This document shows positions 12,501 to 24,221 of a stretch of DNA of 64,000 nucleotides, one piece after another. Below the pieces are notes generated by a model, which was not told the origin of the DNA, did no database searches, and saw nothing but the letters and a program-made list of their open reading frames with translations. The position numbers and the translations under genes were made by a program. Position 1 is the stretch's first letter; each line of letters begins with the position of its first letter. Origin of the DNA: Yamagishiella unicocca (taxonomy: Eukaryota > Chlorophyta > Chlorophyceae > Chlamydomonadales > Volvocaceae); assembly GCA_003116995.1 (NCBI GenBank), contig BDSL01000013.1, positions 682,001 to 746,000 on the forward strand, given 5' to 3'.

Positions 12501-15500
12501 GACGACATGGCACGCTGAGCGGCTACCACTGCGCCTTATTATGTAGTACTTATTACTTTCCGTCGACCGATCTCCAAGCAAGCACGCCATCACCTATCAA
12601 GCTTACTTGCTTTCGTTCATCTATCCGTTTCTATGCTTCTAATCACGCAGCAGCGCGCCGCCTGTCCGTGTGCTTGGTTTCTTGTGTGTATATATGACGA
12701 TTTATTAGATGGCCGGTAGCTAGCACGCAGTTACGTAGGGCTTGCTTACTTCAATGCTTGGCTGGTATGTATCTAGCCATCTGCTGCACTTTTCAGTAGT
12801 ACCTGTACCTACCTATGTACATGACCACTTCTGCATCCAGCAGCCATTATTAGCACATAATACTAAGAAAGGGGAAACTATTGGACGTAAGCGTTTAATG
12901 CGCTACTTATTACCATGTTAGCCAATCTTCGGTGGCCAATCTTCGCCGTGCGATATCGATGCGGGAACGAAGTAAGGCTCCCATGCATACCCTGCATACA
13001 TACCCTGCTGCATGCATACATGCATGAGCACTATTCGCTTCCCCTCTGCATTCTTTCCTTATCTCGGGCACGGGTTTGATACGAAGCTTCGGGCTCAGCA
13101 GGTTTGGGTTGAATCGATGGAGGTGTCATGCGCCGGGTCGGGATAGACACCTTGCATCCGTCACATCACAAGCAGGAGCGGGTGCATATATTCAGAGGGC
13201 AAACAGCAGCGGCGGGTGTTATGCGTGCATGGGATTGCCCTCTAGCTACGTCCGTACGTAGCGGGTGTTTATTATTTCCTCGCTCCTTTTATTAATCATA
13301 ATGGAAATGAAGGACTGCAACGACCCCTTTTTACCACCTAAGCCTCGCTCGCTCGCTCCCGCCCTCGCCCGCTTCTACCCTCCGTCTGTCCTTTGTTGCT
13401 TGCCTGCTGCTGGGTCTTACAGTACCTACTGCCGCGCGCCCGCTGCCAGCATACGTCCGCACTTACAGACGAAGTTGCATTGTCCCATCCTTATTTTTAC
13501 GCAGCTTCATTGTTACGTGGCTGGATGGGAACGTGGGCATATTTTACTGAAGCTCGCTTCCTGCTGACAGCAAGCGTGGATTTCCTTCTTTTCCCCGCCA
13601 ACACGTACGCAGGTTCGACGAGGTGGTGTCCACCCCTGCCTTCCACTCCCTCAGTAGCGAGGCGGTGCGGCTGCTGCTCACGCACACTCGGGTAAACGCC
13701 GGAGACGTGGGCCTTGCGCGGGCGCTGGCGAGATGGGCCGTGCGCAGGCCGGAGCACTTGGTGGAGTGCGAGGCCATGTTCAAAGAGCTCAACATCACCA
13801 CCACCGCGCTCCTGCAGCTCCTGCAGTCCCCGGACTTCATGCAAGCAATCCAGCAGCCGGGCAGCGAGACGGCTCTTGCTATCGGCGGGGGCCCCACCGC
13901 TGGCGGCAGCAGCACACCGCCGGCGGCTGCCGGCGGCGGCGGCGGCGGTGGCTCCCGCATTCGTTCTGCAGCAGCAGGAGCAGGACCTGCTGCAGCAGGT
14001 CATAATAATGGTGCCGTCGGGGACAGCGGCGTTACTTTTTCTGCTGCTGCGCCGCTGGTGCAGCTTCAGCTGCGCGAAATGCCGCTGCTGTCGCGGTCGG
14101 CTGAGGGGTCACCACACAACGCCTCACAGCTGATCATCAAGGGGCACCGATCGGCGGCGGGGCAGAAGCAGCAGCGCTCGTCACCGACTAGCTCTGGCGC
14201 ATTGATGAAGCACGATGACCACGGCGGTGGGGCAACGGGCGGCGATGCTGATATGGACGACAATGGCGGGCGCGGCGGCGGCGGCGGCGGGCGGTTATCG
14301 TTAGGCGATGGAAGGGCGTCTGCTCCCGGCGGCGGTAATAAGTGGATGTCAGCGGCAGATGGGCCTTCGGGCGGCGGTGCCGTGGGTAGCGGCGGCGGCA
14401 GGTTCGTGCAACCACCGCCGTTCCAGCGCCGCTCCTGTCAGCAGCAGCAGGCGTCTGCTGAGGGCGGGACAGCAGCGGCGGCTTCCAGGCCGGATCTGGG
14501 CGCCGCTGGCGATACACCGCTGCTGGGGATGGAGGGCGGCCGCACCGGCGGCGGCGGCGCTGGTGATGGCGGCGGTACCCCATCAGCAGCGGCGCTGCGC
14601 GATGACATGGACCCGGCACGGCTACGGCGGACGGGGCAAGTGGCGTCGTCGCCGCCACGCGACTCGGACTGGGATGACACGCGCCCTCCGCCTGCGGCGC
14701 TCGGCGGGCTGCTCGGGCCCTACGACTTCAACCACGCCACCGCCGCCGGCGATGTGTTAGCTGCACCACTTTCAGTCCTGGAGCAGGCCGGCCTCTCGGT
14801 GCATTTGCTGGCGGACGGCTCCCTAGCGGCCAGTGGCGGGGTGCTGGGCTCGCAGCAGGTGCCCCTGCAGGTCGTGACGGGGGCCTCAGGCCCGCAGGCG
14901 CCGTTGCTGGCGCTGCTCCCGAGGCCCCTCCTGGTGCAGCTCCAGCTGGCAGCGGCTGCACATCATCAACTGCACGGGCACCGTCACCGTCACCAGCAGC
15001 ACCAGCAGCACCAGCACGAGCTTGCTCTGGAGGAAATGCACCAGCACCCGCTGCTGCCGCTGTACCAAACTAGGCACTTCCGCTCGCTGCCTCAACAGCA
15101 GACGCAGGGCGGCGGGACCCGGATGCCGTTGCTGTTGGAGGCTGTAGTGGACAGCAACGTGAACGTGAACGGGGGCGGCGGCGGGGGCGGGGGTGCCAGC
15201 CTGAAACGGGATCTCAATTCAGACCTCCTGGAGCTGCAGGTGGTTGGGGTGCCCGGCGGCGGCAGCGCCAGTAGCCTGCTGCCCAACCGCTTTGGATCCA
15301 GCGGCAGGAGCACTGGATCGACAGCCTTGGCGGGGGGTTCCATGGGCAGCGGCAGGGCTGGGGTTGTAAGCGGAGGCGCAGGTGGTGCAACGGCCGCCGG
15401 CGGAGGCGGCAACAGCAGCTCATTGCCGCTGGCGGGTCCCCGCAGTAGCGGCAGCTTGGGCGCAGCAGCAGCAGGTGGCGGCGGAGCGTTGCTGCCCCTC

Positions 15501-18500
15501 GGAGGGCGAAGCGGGATGGCCATTGGCGGCGGCGGCGGCGGCAGTAGTGGCCCGGGGGTCGGCGGCGGCGGTCTAGGGCTGCAGCCCCAGCAGCAACGCC
15601 ACCAGCAGCAGCAGCAGCAGCAGCAGCGCGCGTATGGTCTTGCGGCGGACCGCAGCCCCCCCCCGGCGCTCTGGCCTTCGCCCGGCGGCGCGGCAGCTGC
15701 TGGGCGACCGCACCTTCCTGGCAGGGCTGCTAGCTGGTCGTCGGCGCAGCAGGACGGCAGCAGCGGTCTCGCGGTGGCGCCAATCGGCAACGGAACCGGT
15801 GGCGGCAGCGGCAAGCGGCGGCGCGGCTCCCCAGACGATGACCCAGACCACGTCGACGAGGGGAGCGGACGAGGAGCGGCAGGCGGCGGTGCGGCGGGCC
15901 GCGGGGGCCGGACCAGTTATGGCGGACGAGGCGGCGGCTTGTTGGGCGACCCGGGGACAACGACGACGCCCGGTGGCTCGCACAGCGGCATCAAAGTAAG
16001 TCCCAGCCAGCCACGCAGGAGCTAGCGGCCTGCCGTGCATGCCGTACGTAGAGCCCCGTGCATAACTCGTCTTCCTTATTGCACACATGCGCGAATGAAT
16101 TCATTCGGGACAGCAGACGGACGGACGGAGTGTGCGCACGCATCTTCCGAAAAGGGGCGGGGCGGGCCTGTCTGTTGTTTATTTGTCCGTACAGTAAGCG
16201 TTTATTTTCTCCATTTCAAAATACTTACCGCGCCCCTCCGTGCGTGTCAATCCGTGATTCCTGGTTTGCGTACCTGTGCCGGTAATAATAATTCACGTAC
16301 GTCGGTCGTCTGCTGGCTGCTGCTACTGCTGGGTGTACGTTCTTCGTTTCCTCCATCTATCGCCAAACCTATCTACCTATCTACCTATCAGCCGTCGCTC
16401 ACGTGCCATGTGGATGACTGTCACGTGGACCTGGCGAACTTGAAAGAGTACCACCAGCGCTTCCGCATCTGTGACTTCCACCTGAAGGCGGAGACGGTGA
16501 TGCGCGAAGGGATTTCGCAGCGCTTCTGCCAGCAGTGCGGCCGCTTCCACATGCTGTCTGAGTTCGACGGAATCAAGCGCAGCTGTCGGGCAAGGTGGGT
16601 GCGTGGATCCGTGCGTGGTCACTGGAACGAATAGGATGTTGTGGAATCCGTATAGGGGCGGAGTCCGGTGGTGCGGGCATGTATATAGGGGCGGAGTTAC
16701 GACCCCGAGCTCTCCATCACGGACCGTGAGCGCTCCATCTACGTACAGGGGTAAACCAGCTGAACCAGTCTGTTCGGCGGCATTTGAAACCGCTTGAAGT
16801 CAGGTAATTAGGTATACAAACCAACTTCTGATGACATGTGTGTTAGCCTGCTGTTAGATCCACCGCGTTAGACCACACAGGTTACACCATCCAGATTAAA
16901 CCGGGAAAACCAGCAGCATACAAAAAAGTAGACTCAGCGTTTTAACACATCTTACGTGTTACAACTTTATTTGCCAGCAGTCGCTGTAGCCATACATGCA
17001 TCTTCCTTACAGCTTGGACAAGGCGGCGGTGGTAGGCAGAAGCAGTTGCGTTGGATGCATGGGTGGATTGGCGACGATCGGAGGCAATAAAAATAAACGC
17101 TCGTTGACTGCAACTTAATAATACTTTAATTGCAGAGAGGAGCTGGATGGACCTGCTCGCGGTAGCACAGGACACGGACGCTCCCCAAAGGCTCGGTCCA
17201 CCAAATCACGGGATAATTCCTATCCATAGCTAGCCGCTTGAAGGTACAAGATCGCGATCGCGTGCTCGAGGACGGACTTCGTCCAGTCGGCGAAGGCGTC
17301 AAAGAAACGGACGATGGCACGTGTTAAACGGGAGATGAACCATGCATACCGCACTCGAAACCTACACACTCCTGCGCCCAAAGCAGTGTAAGGCGCCCAA
17401 AGCAATGTAATAAGGCGCCCAAAGCTATGTAACGATAAGGCGTGCATGTAGGGGCGTGCCAAGTGGGTAAGGCATTGGATTGTGCGTGACGCCATTATTC
17501 GCGGGTTCGCAGACAAAAGGAAAAACTACCAAAATCTGTTTATGCACTTCCTTCATCAGCAAACGACGTGTCTGCCCACGTCTGCCTTAGCACCACACTA
17601 CTCGGACGTGGCATGTGCAGCAAAGCGAAAATGAAAGCGTATTTTATATAATAGGGCACGCTCCGGCCTGGATGGTGATAACGTCTGCCTAATCAGCCCA
17701 TATTTGTATATGCCACATACAGCCACACGCGTACCGGTATGTCAAATATGGTGTGTATGTGCGTACCGTGTTGCCTGTGTGCCCATTCGTTCAAGCAAAC
17801 CAGCCACCCACACAGGTTGCAAAGTCATTGCGTATTATTTCATTAAGTTTGCTAGCTATAGCAACCTATCTAGGGTAGGGCTATGTATCTGCTAGTCATC
17901 AAGGAGCGAGGTCGGAAGAGAAACGCGTGCAGTATTCGTCGCCGTGCGTTACGTAATATGCGGTGGCTGGATGGCTTCGCTATGGCGCGGGGCCAGGGCG
18001 GCGGGCGGCAGCAGGGTGCTGCTGGATGGCGCGGAGCCTGTGAAGTGGGTCGGTGATCTATGAGGTAGGAGCGAGATGCAATTAACAAATATAACACGTG
18101 GCTGGAGTGCGTGTACATCAAGTTGGTCATCATATATAATGCTGGTCTTCCGAAATGTGGCCGCACCGATTTCTCTGCTAGATGCTAGGTTGTGCGGTTG
18201 GCATCCGCCATGTACATATTTGACGTCCCCGACGGCCGAAAAAGACGTAACCATATTGTCGACAACGTAAGCGTATCTGATTATATTGTGTCGTACGTAA
18301 GAGCTTAGCTGCTGATCGCTTATCCAGCGGGCTTTGATACTGTTAAATTAGGTGCGAATAATGAGGACCTTCGTTCCCATCAGCAGCTACGTACCTTACT
18401 AAGAAAAGCTGGAGCCCTACACCTCGAAGCGAATGAACTCAAACCGCGGATTGGGATGAAGCTATTCATTTCTTGTTTTCGTCGCTCGATTTACTTCTTA

Positions 18501-21500
18501 CACGAAAGATTGCGGCTTACTTCGCGTCCCTACATACGTATGTATGCGGTCTGTCTTACGTACTTGCGTACGTTTTGAGGATTACGGTTTTCCCGAAGGC
18601 CAAAGATGAGCTCGTTGCAGACGCGTCCATTATGAGCCGCCGTACGTCTGTTGGGCTGTACAAGCCGTATGGAAAGATGTACCGAACGGACTATCACGGC
18701 TGTCGTCCATATCAGTTACGGACGATCGCCGCGCCAGTCATTGACTACCTGTCGGGCGCTCTCTACGCACGGCCGCGGTTTACCCGATAATAAGCTACAG
18801 CAACACATACATACATATACGGCTTGCGATTATGGTTCACATGCGGACGGCAGGTGGCTACGCTGGAATGAACGGAGGTTACGATATAGGGTTTGCGATA
18901 GTTGCGAGCGCGCGGAGGCATGTCGTGGGCGCAGGCCTGCGCATGCAGGAAACCTCATCATGGCCGCCGCCGGGGTGGAAGCGCGCGCGTACATCATGGC
19001 CGGGGGAAAGCTCATCATGGCCCATCATAGCTGGGCTCGCTGCCACAACTCCGTCGTTGTAGGGCTTGCTTGCTTGCGCTGATGGCGTGTGCATCACGCA
19101 ATGGGAAAATGTATGCATGTATGTCAGGACGGATTCTGTCCTCGCTCGCTCGGCCAAGTGGAAACGAGAAATAAGGTCTCGCGCAAGTCAGTAGTGCGTT
19201 GCTACATACGCTAGCTCATCACTGGCCTAGCACCGCATTCTGTGGCATTATGGCCCGCCCGGCGCAAGATGGCTGGCAGCTAGCGCGCGGCACCTACCAG
19301 CAGCAGCGCGCATTGACATGCAAGCAGCAAACATGCACGTATGGCGGGGTGGTGCGTGTATTTCCTTCACCTCCTGTTTTGGCGCAGGCTTCCTCCTCGT
19401 TCTCATTTGGCACATGGGGTGCTGTTGCTGTCGCATCTCTGTCCACCTCATCGACGAACAAACAAACGTCGCAATGCATGGTCAAGGATGGACCTGCACA
19501 CCCGCCCCGCCGCGTGCAGCCTGCCTAGCTAAGTCGGCCAGCGGTTTCGGCGGTCCTTGAGCCAGGACTGCTTGCGTCGGTGTTAGCTTCTGCGTGGGCC
19601 GCACTACACTGGCATCTGCATGAACACCACATATCGTGTAGCTGTGACTCGAGCGACGTATTATTAGTTGGAGTCCTTGCGTGGGCACGCAGAAACACCT
19701 CGCTCCTGATGAGGTGCGGAAGTTACGACGGTGTACTTCGTACACGCCACCCAGTGCTAGCCATTAACCACACTAGCAGCGAGCGAGGGCGGCATCATCA
19801 TCACGCGACCAGACTCGCCGCCCGCCCGCCCGCCCGTCTCACAGGCTGCAGCGGCACAATGCGAGGAGGCGTAAACGGCCTGAGCAACGAGGCAGCGGCG
19901 GTAAGCGATTTCGTTGCGGGGCTTGCTTGCTCGTGAGTCCGTGTTAGTTAGTACGTCCATAGATCGCTTCGATCTCACGCGTACGTCCATCCGTTGTTGC
20001 CTGGCTGGCGTTCGTTTTTTGTATGTGTTGGTTGAGGGCGAGCGTCGTGGTTCTTTGCGTGGACAGATGAAGCATTGACGACGGATGATGATGACCAAGC
20101 TTTTTAGACCACTAAGATTATTTTTTGAATGTGCAGCGGTGCCACGGTATGGCAACACGCGGCACAGGCAGCAGTAATGTGCGCCGGTCGAGTGATCCAG
20201 TCGACACAGCAGATAGTCAAACGAAGTGCGCGTTATTATTCGTTTGCGCAACTCGTAGAAGCTCGCTCGTGGCAGTCTGTCAGCTCGCAGTTATGCTAAA
20301 TAAAATAGCACGCACGCCCCGTGTGGATCGATCTAATAACATATTCAATACCATTGGCCGACATGCTCTGCAGGTGACGGGGCCAGCGACGAGGCACGGA
20401 AACCCGCGGTACGTCCGTCAGCAGGGGCCTCTGCTGTCTAGATCCGGCAAGATGGATACTGCAGCGGCGGCCGGCTCATTTGGAAAGGAGAAACTGAACT
20501 GTATATATAATTAGGGGAAAACGCTTACGTTCAGAACACAGAAGCCGACTTGTACGCGTGCGCCATGGCGGCGGCGGAGGGGCGGGACGGACAGGGCCGC
20601 GATGCAAGTGATAAGCTGTATGTATGGCGGTTGGAGGAAAGCAACTGACTACTAACTAATAATCAAACAAATAACTAACTAACTGACTCGGGGTGGACTT
20701 CTCATCTTTCTCATGGTACATGGCAGTAGATAGATAGATATCCCTGGACAGCAGCGTTCTTCAGCTCGCCCCGTACTTCGCGCGTGTCATTGGCCACAAA
20801 ATAAGAAGGGCGTCGACCATTTACATTGGCCGTAGGTCTGCGTACGACTCTCGTGTGTACTGCGATATTATTGCAGTGGCGCGCAGCTCTCGCGCGCCCC
20901 CCCAGCACCGGCGGCCTCATGGCGCCATTCGTTGCATGCTGTATGTCTCCGTAGTGTCGCAAGCAGGTGTCCCTTCTATCTGCCGTTCGTTGTTGATTGT
21001 ATGTTTGATTCCTCGGCTATACGTAGCGTCTGCTTACTTGCCTGATGCTGCTACCCATCGACGTGACGGGACGCGGTATGCAGAGGTGTGTGTGTGTGTG
21101 TGTTTTGTTCTTTTCACACACCGCCAGACAAACGTCCGGTTTGTTCACATTTCGTGGAGTTTCGCAGCTTAGCAGGCAATCGACACACCCACCACTACGG
21201 CGCACATACAAGTCCGTTAGTTCGTGAGTTCTAACCTCGACGCCCCTCCCTAGCTTTCTTGCTGGCTTACCACACGCCCGTGCCCGCCTCGACGCCCTCT
21301 ATCTGCTGCGCGCACACAGCGGTCTCCCCCATACACGACAACCGGTGGCGGTGGTGGAGGCACCGGCGGCGGACACCGAGCGCCGTCACCGCTGTTGCTT
21401 ACATCGTCGTTGCAGCAGCACCAACATCACGAGCAACTCCAGGCCCAGCAGCAGCTCGACGTTGCAAGCAGCGATCAGGAGACCGCTGCGGCAGTGGCAG

Positions 21501-22150
21501 TGCGCGGACCGGTGGCTTCCGCCTCGCCCTCGGACGAGTCTCGGCAGCAGCACCAGCAGCACGACGTGGCGGTGCAGCAACAGTACGGGAAGCGGGAAGC
21601 GCAACCACCTGACTCGCAGCGCCAACACCAGCAGTCGCACGCGCACTGCGGGGACCATGTCACGCCAGCCGAGCAGCAGAGGCATGCTGGCAGAGGCTCG
21701 CAGAAGCAGGTGCCGGCGCAGCAGCAGGCTGCCGTTGGTTCGCGGGTGTTGGAGGCGGAGGCGGGGGCGGCGGAGGACATGCGCCAGCAGCAGGCGCAGC
21801 GGCGCAGCGGGCAGCGGCAGGGCGAAGACGAGCGGCAGCAGCAGCAGCTGGTGGGGACACAGCAGCCGTCGGAGGTGGGCGAGGGTGGCGGTGCAGGCGC
21901 CGCATCTGTGGGAACAGCTGCCGGTGGGCGCACTGGCAAAAATGTAGGCGCCGCCGCGGCGCCTTCGGCGCATACCAGGACGACGGGGGGTTCTGCGACC
22001 TCTCGTCCACAGCAGCAGCAGCAACAGCAGCGGTCCATGGCCGGTGTTGGCGCTGCGCCCTTCGGCCCTGCGTCGGCGTCCAACGGTGGAGCCGGCAGTG
22101 GCGGCGGCGAAGAGGACTCCGGAACGGAAACACCGAGTCGTGTACGTTGA
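9570..22150 (+). CDS. BTB/POZ-BACK-SBP-box protein, putative transcription factor
   Basis: Eight exons: 9570-9608, 9858-10029, 10540-10822, 13613-15995, 16392-16594, 19845-19900, 20374-20408, 21320-22150. Phases match throughout, giving 1,333 aa. Residues about 30-130 form a BTB/POZ domain (SDMVLVRPDG, HVHQVILASFSRKF), followed by a BACK-type helical region to about 240. Residues 250-959 are low complexity, rich in Gly, Gln, Ala and Ser. The SBP domain starts at 964: Zn site 1 is C964, C969, C986, H989; Zn site 2 is C1005, C1008, H1012, C1024. A basic nuclear-localisation tail (RHNARRRKR) follows, then a Gln-rich tail. SBP domains bind GTAC-core DNA; BTB/BACK modules dimerise or recruit cullin-3. 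The 3.25-kb intron splits the SBP domain just after CRAR, where land-plant SBP genes also carry an intron. The weakest joins are the 13-codon first exon and the 35-nt exon 7. An alternative acceptor at 20137 would end the protein early. Confidence 0.87.
10823..13612 (+). other. Intron 3 of the BTB-BACK-SBP gene (2.8 kb)
   Basis: This long, comparatively AT-rich intron joins phase 2 at AG|GTACGT to CGCAG|G at 13613. It holds many ACGTACG-type words and a G tract near 10927 but no convincing exon. The absence of domain-bearing frames suggests pure intron. Confidence 0.75.
16595..19844 (+). other. Intron 5 of the BTB-BACK-SBP gene (3.25 kb), interrupting the SBP domain
   Basis: The donor is GCAAG|GTGGGT and the acceptor CTCACAG|GCTGCAGCGG, phase 2. 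At 17374-17432 there is a short tandem repeat with the core GGCGCCCAAAGC. At about 17450-17515 a segment ending in GCGGGTTCGCAGAC loosely resembles a pol III B-box. No coding frame here shows a known domain. Confidence 0.75.
17450..17515 (+). repeat. Possible SINE-type pol III promoter remnant
   Basis: A TGGGTAAGGC stretch is followed about 40 nt later by GGGTTCGCAGAC, the spacing of tRNA A- and B-box-like elements. No cloverleaf can be drawn with confidence. It may be a tRNA-derived SINE head. Confidence 0.25.
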
Positions 22151-22214
22151 TGAACGCAGGAACAGGCGCCGCAGCGGGAGGGATTGGACGGCAGTGTAGC
22201 GAGGTAGCTAGGGG

Positions 22215-22236
22215 GGTTTAGGGTTTTAGGGTTTTG
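22215..22236. repeat. Interstitial telomere-like repeat (TTTTAGGG type)
   Basis: About two and a half units of TTTTAGGG, the telomere repeat known in Chlamydomonas and many Volvocales. It is followed directly by three copies of GCGTACT-type units to 22258. It lies 65 nt past the BTB-BACK-SBP stop codon. Confidence 0.7.
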
Positions 22237-23481
22237 CGTACTGCGTACTGCGTACTGGCATTGCAAACTGGCATAAGGTCAGGCTACGCACACGCATATG
22301 GACTGCCGCTTACTACTTGCGTCGTACGTACCATCACTGGGCAGGTGTTGGGGCATATCGCAGGGCTTGATTGGTGCTTGGGGCGGGGTGCTTGGGCGGG
22401 GCGGGGTGCTTGGTTGCTGTATGTACGTGCGCGTTGGGGGGGGCATCATCCATCCCAGCTAGTACCATGCTGACTTCGTTGCTGTTAACCTCTTCTACCC
22501 GTTTCGTCCTCAACTGGAATGTCGTACGCACCACGATGGGCGCTGCTACTGGGATATTTCGTGTGAAGTAATATACGGTACTGATGCGCTGCCAAGTGAA
22601 GTGTCTCTTCCATGGCTATGGTATGGTATGCGGGTGAGGTGCACGCAGGAGCCCAGCTTGTGGGACGGATGGGTTTCCTACTTCCGGCGGTGTTGCTCGC
22701 ATCCATCATGACACCTGTACAGCACGCACGAGATAGACTTTACGGCCTCAGCGGCGGCGTCATTCAGCACAAAAGGAAGGTGTTCATTGATGATGCTGGT
22801 TGGATGGCTGGATAGGCAGCATGTGACACGTAGGCACATGGGGCGTCACACTACGCTGATGCTGCGCCCCGCCCCTAGCTATCGTCGTCGGCGCTTGCGG
22901 CACTGTCGTTATAAGGGCGGTGTGTGCTCTTGTGCGTCGCTACGCCCCTTGCAAGATAAATAACTGTCTGCAAGTGTTCGCGATGTCGCATTTTTGTGGT
23001 GGGATCTAGTCTCGGATCTACCTGATGCTCCCAATGGCTTTTGGACGAACGGAACGGTCATGTGTGGCTCAGAGGCGGGCTAGCTACCCAGGGCCACACG
23101 CGACTGTCAGCAGGTAGGGCGGATGGAAGGGCGCGGGCGGGAGTGACGGAGGAAGGAACGAGGCAGGCGGCAGGCGCTTGCCGCCAAGATCCTCGTTTGT
23201 TTGATACGGTACGGCAGTCCGTTTATTTATCAATCCTTCGTCGATAGGTGCCGGTTTTTTCGGCGGCATTGCTGGCGGCATTGGTTTGTTGCGGCAACAT
23301 GGGTGAGCGATCGGTAAGATCAGTCGACACATAGACCGACGGGGGTCGCTCATCGCCAAACGCACCCACTACCCTCATCCTAAGCTTGCGCGGAGGGGCC
23401 CATCTTGCGGTCACCGGTGGAGACATGGCTGGGACGTAAGCCCTCACTTATTTGTCTTGACGAGCATGTACGTACGCATCC

Positions 23482-23540
23482 TGTACTGTTACGGTACTGT
23501 TACGGTACTGCTACGTACGGTACTGCTACGGTACTGCTTA
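23482..23540. repeat. 11-bp tandem repeat
   Basis: About five imperfect copies of ACGGTACTGTT or ACGGTACTGCT. Confidence 0.75.
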
Positions 23541-23888
23541 TTGTAGCTTACGTAGCACGTATTGTAGCTTATGTAGCACGCACCGCGCCTGTTGATTACC
23601 TTTTGAGGGCGCACTCCTGTTTGCTGTACGTAATGTCTCGTCCAAACAAAGGACGCAAGGCGCACAACCAAGGGAAGGGTTGCTTGTGCATCCTGCTGCC
23701 GCGCTCGGTTATTTCCTGGATCCGCAACGCGCGCTGCCGAGGAGGATGGCGTGCCAACAGGGGCGCCGGCGTCGCCAAAACGTGGTGGCTGCGCGCCTGA
23801 TGGTGTGGCTGGCTGATGGACGCTCGCCGCGCCATCGGAGCTGGCTGGATGGCTACAGTAGCTAGCCCGGCGGGTGGACGCTTTTATG

Positions 23889-24221
23889 GTCATTGATGAC
23901 CTAAGGTTTGTGCGGTCATCGATGACCTAAGGTTTGCGCGGTCATTGATGACCAAAGGTTTGTGCGGGTCATCGATGACCAAAGGTTTGTGCGGTCATTG
24001 ATGACCAAAGGTTGGTGCGGTCATTGACGACCCAATGTTTGTGCGGTCATTGATGACCAAAGGTTTGCGCGGTCATTGACGACCCAATGTTTGTGCGGTC
24101 ATTGATGACCAAAGGTTTGTGCGGTCATCGATGACCAAAGGTTTGTGCGGTCATTGATGATATGACCAAAGGTTTGTGCGGTCATTGATGATATGACCAA
24201 AGGTTTGTGCGGTCATCGATA
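23889..24221. repeat. Palindromic satellite, 26-31-bp unit, 13 copies
   Basis: Thirteen copies of a unit containing GCGGTCATTGATGACC then AAAGGTTTGT. The core GGTCAT(C/T)GATGACC is an inverted repeat within each unit. Most units are 26-27 bp; two near the right end are lengthened by an extra GATAT. The variants GACGACC and CGATGACC alternate, suggesting multi-unit duplication. Confidence 0.9.

Noticed and set aside
15092..15814. Pro-rich minus-strand ORF of 240 codons
   Set aside because: Antisense shadow of the Gly-rich exon of the SBP gene.
20137..20177. Alternative last exon of the SBP gene ending in TAA
   Set aside because: The acceptor GTGCAG|CGG is usable, but the route through 20374-20408 joins in phase to a long Gln-rich exon with a clean stop, which better fits SBP-type proteins. 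The short form could be a splice variant.
21475..22266. Cys-rich minus-strand ORF
   Set aside because: Antisense of CAG/GCA-rich Gln and Ala codons in the last exon of the SBP gene.
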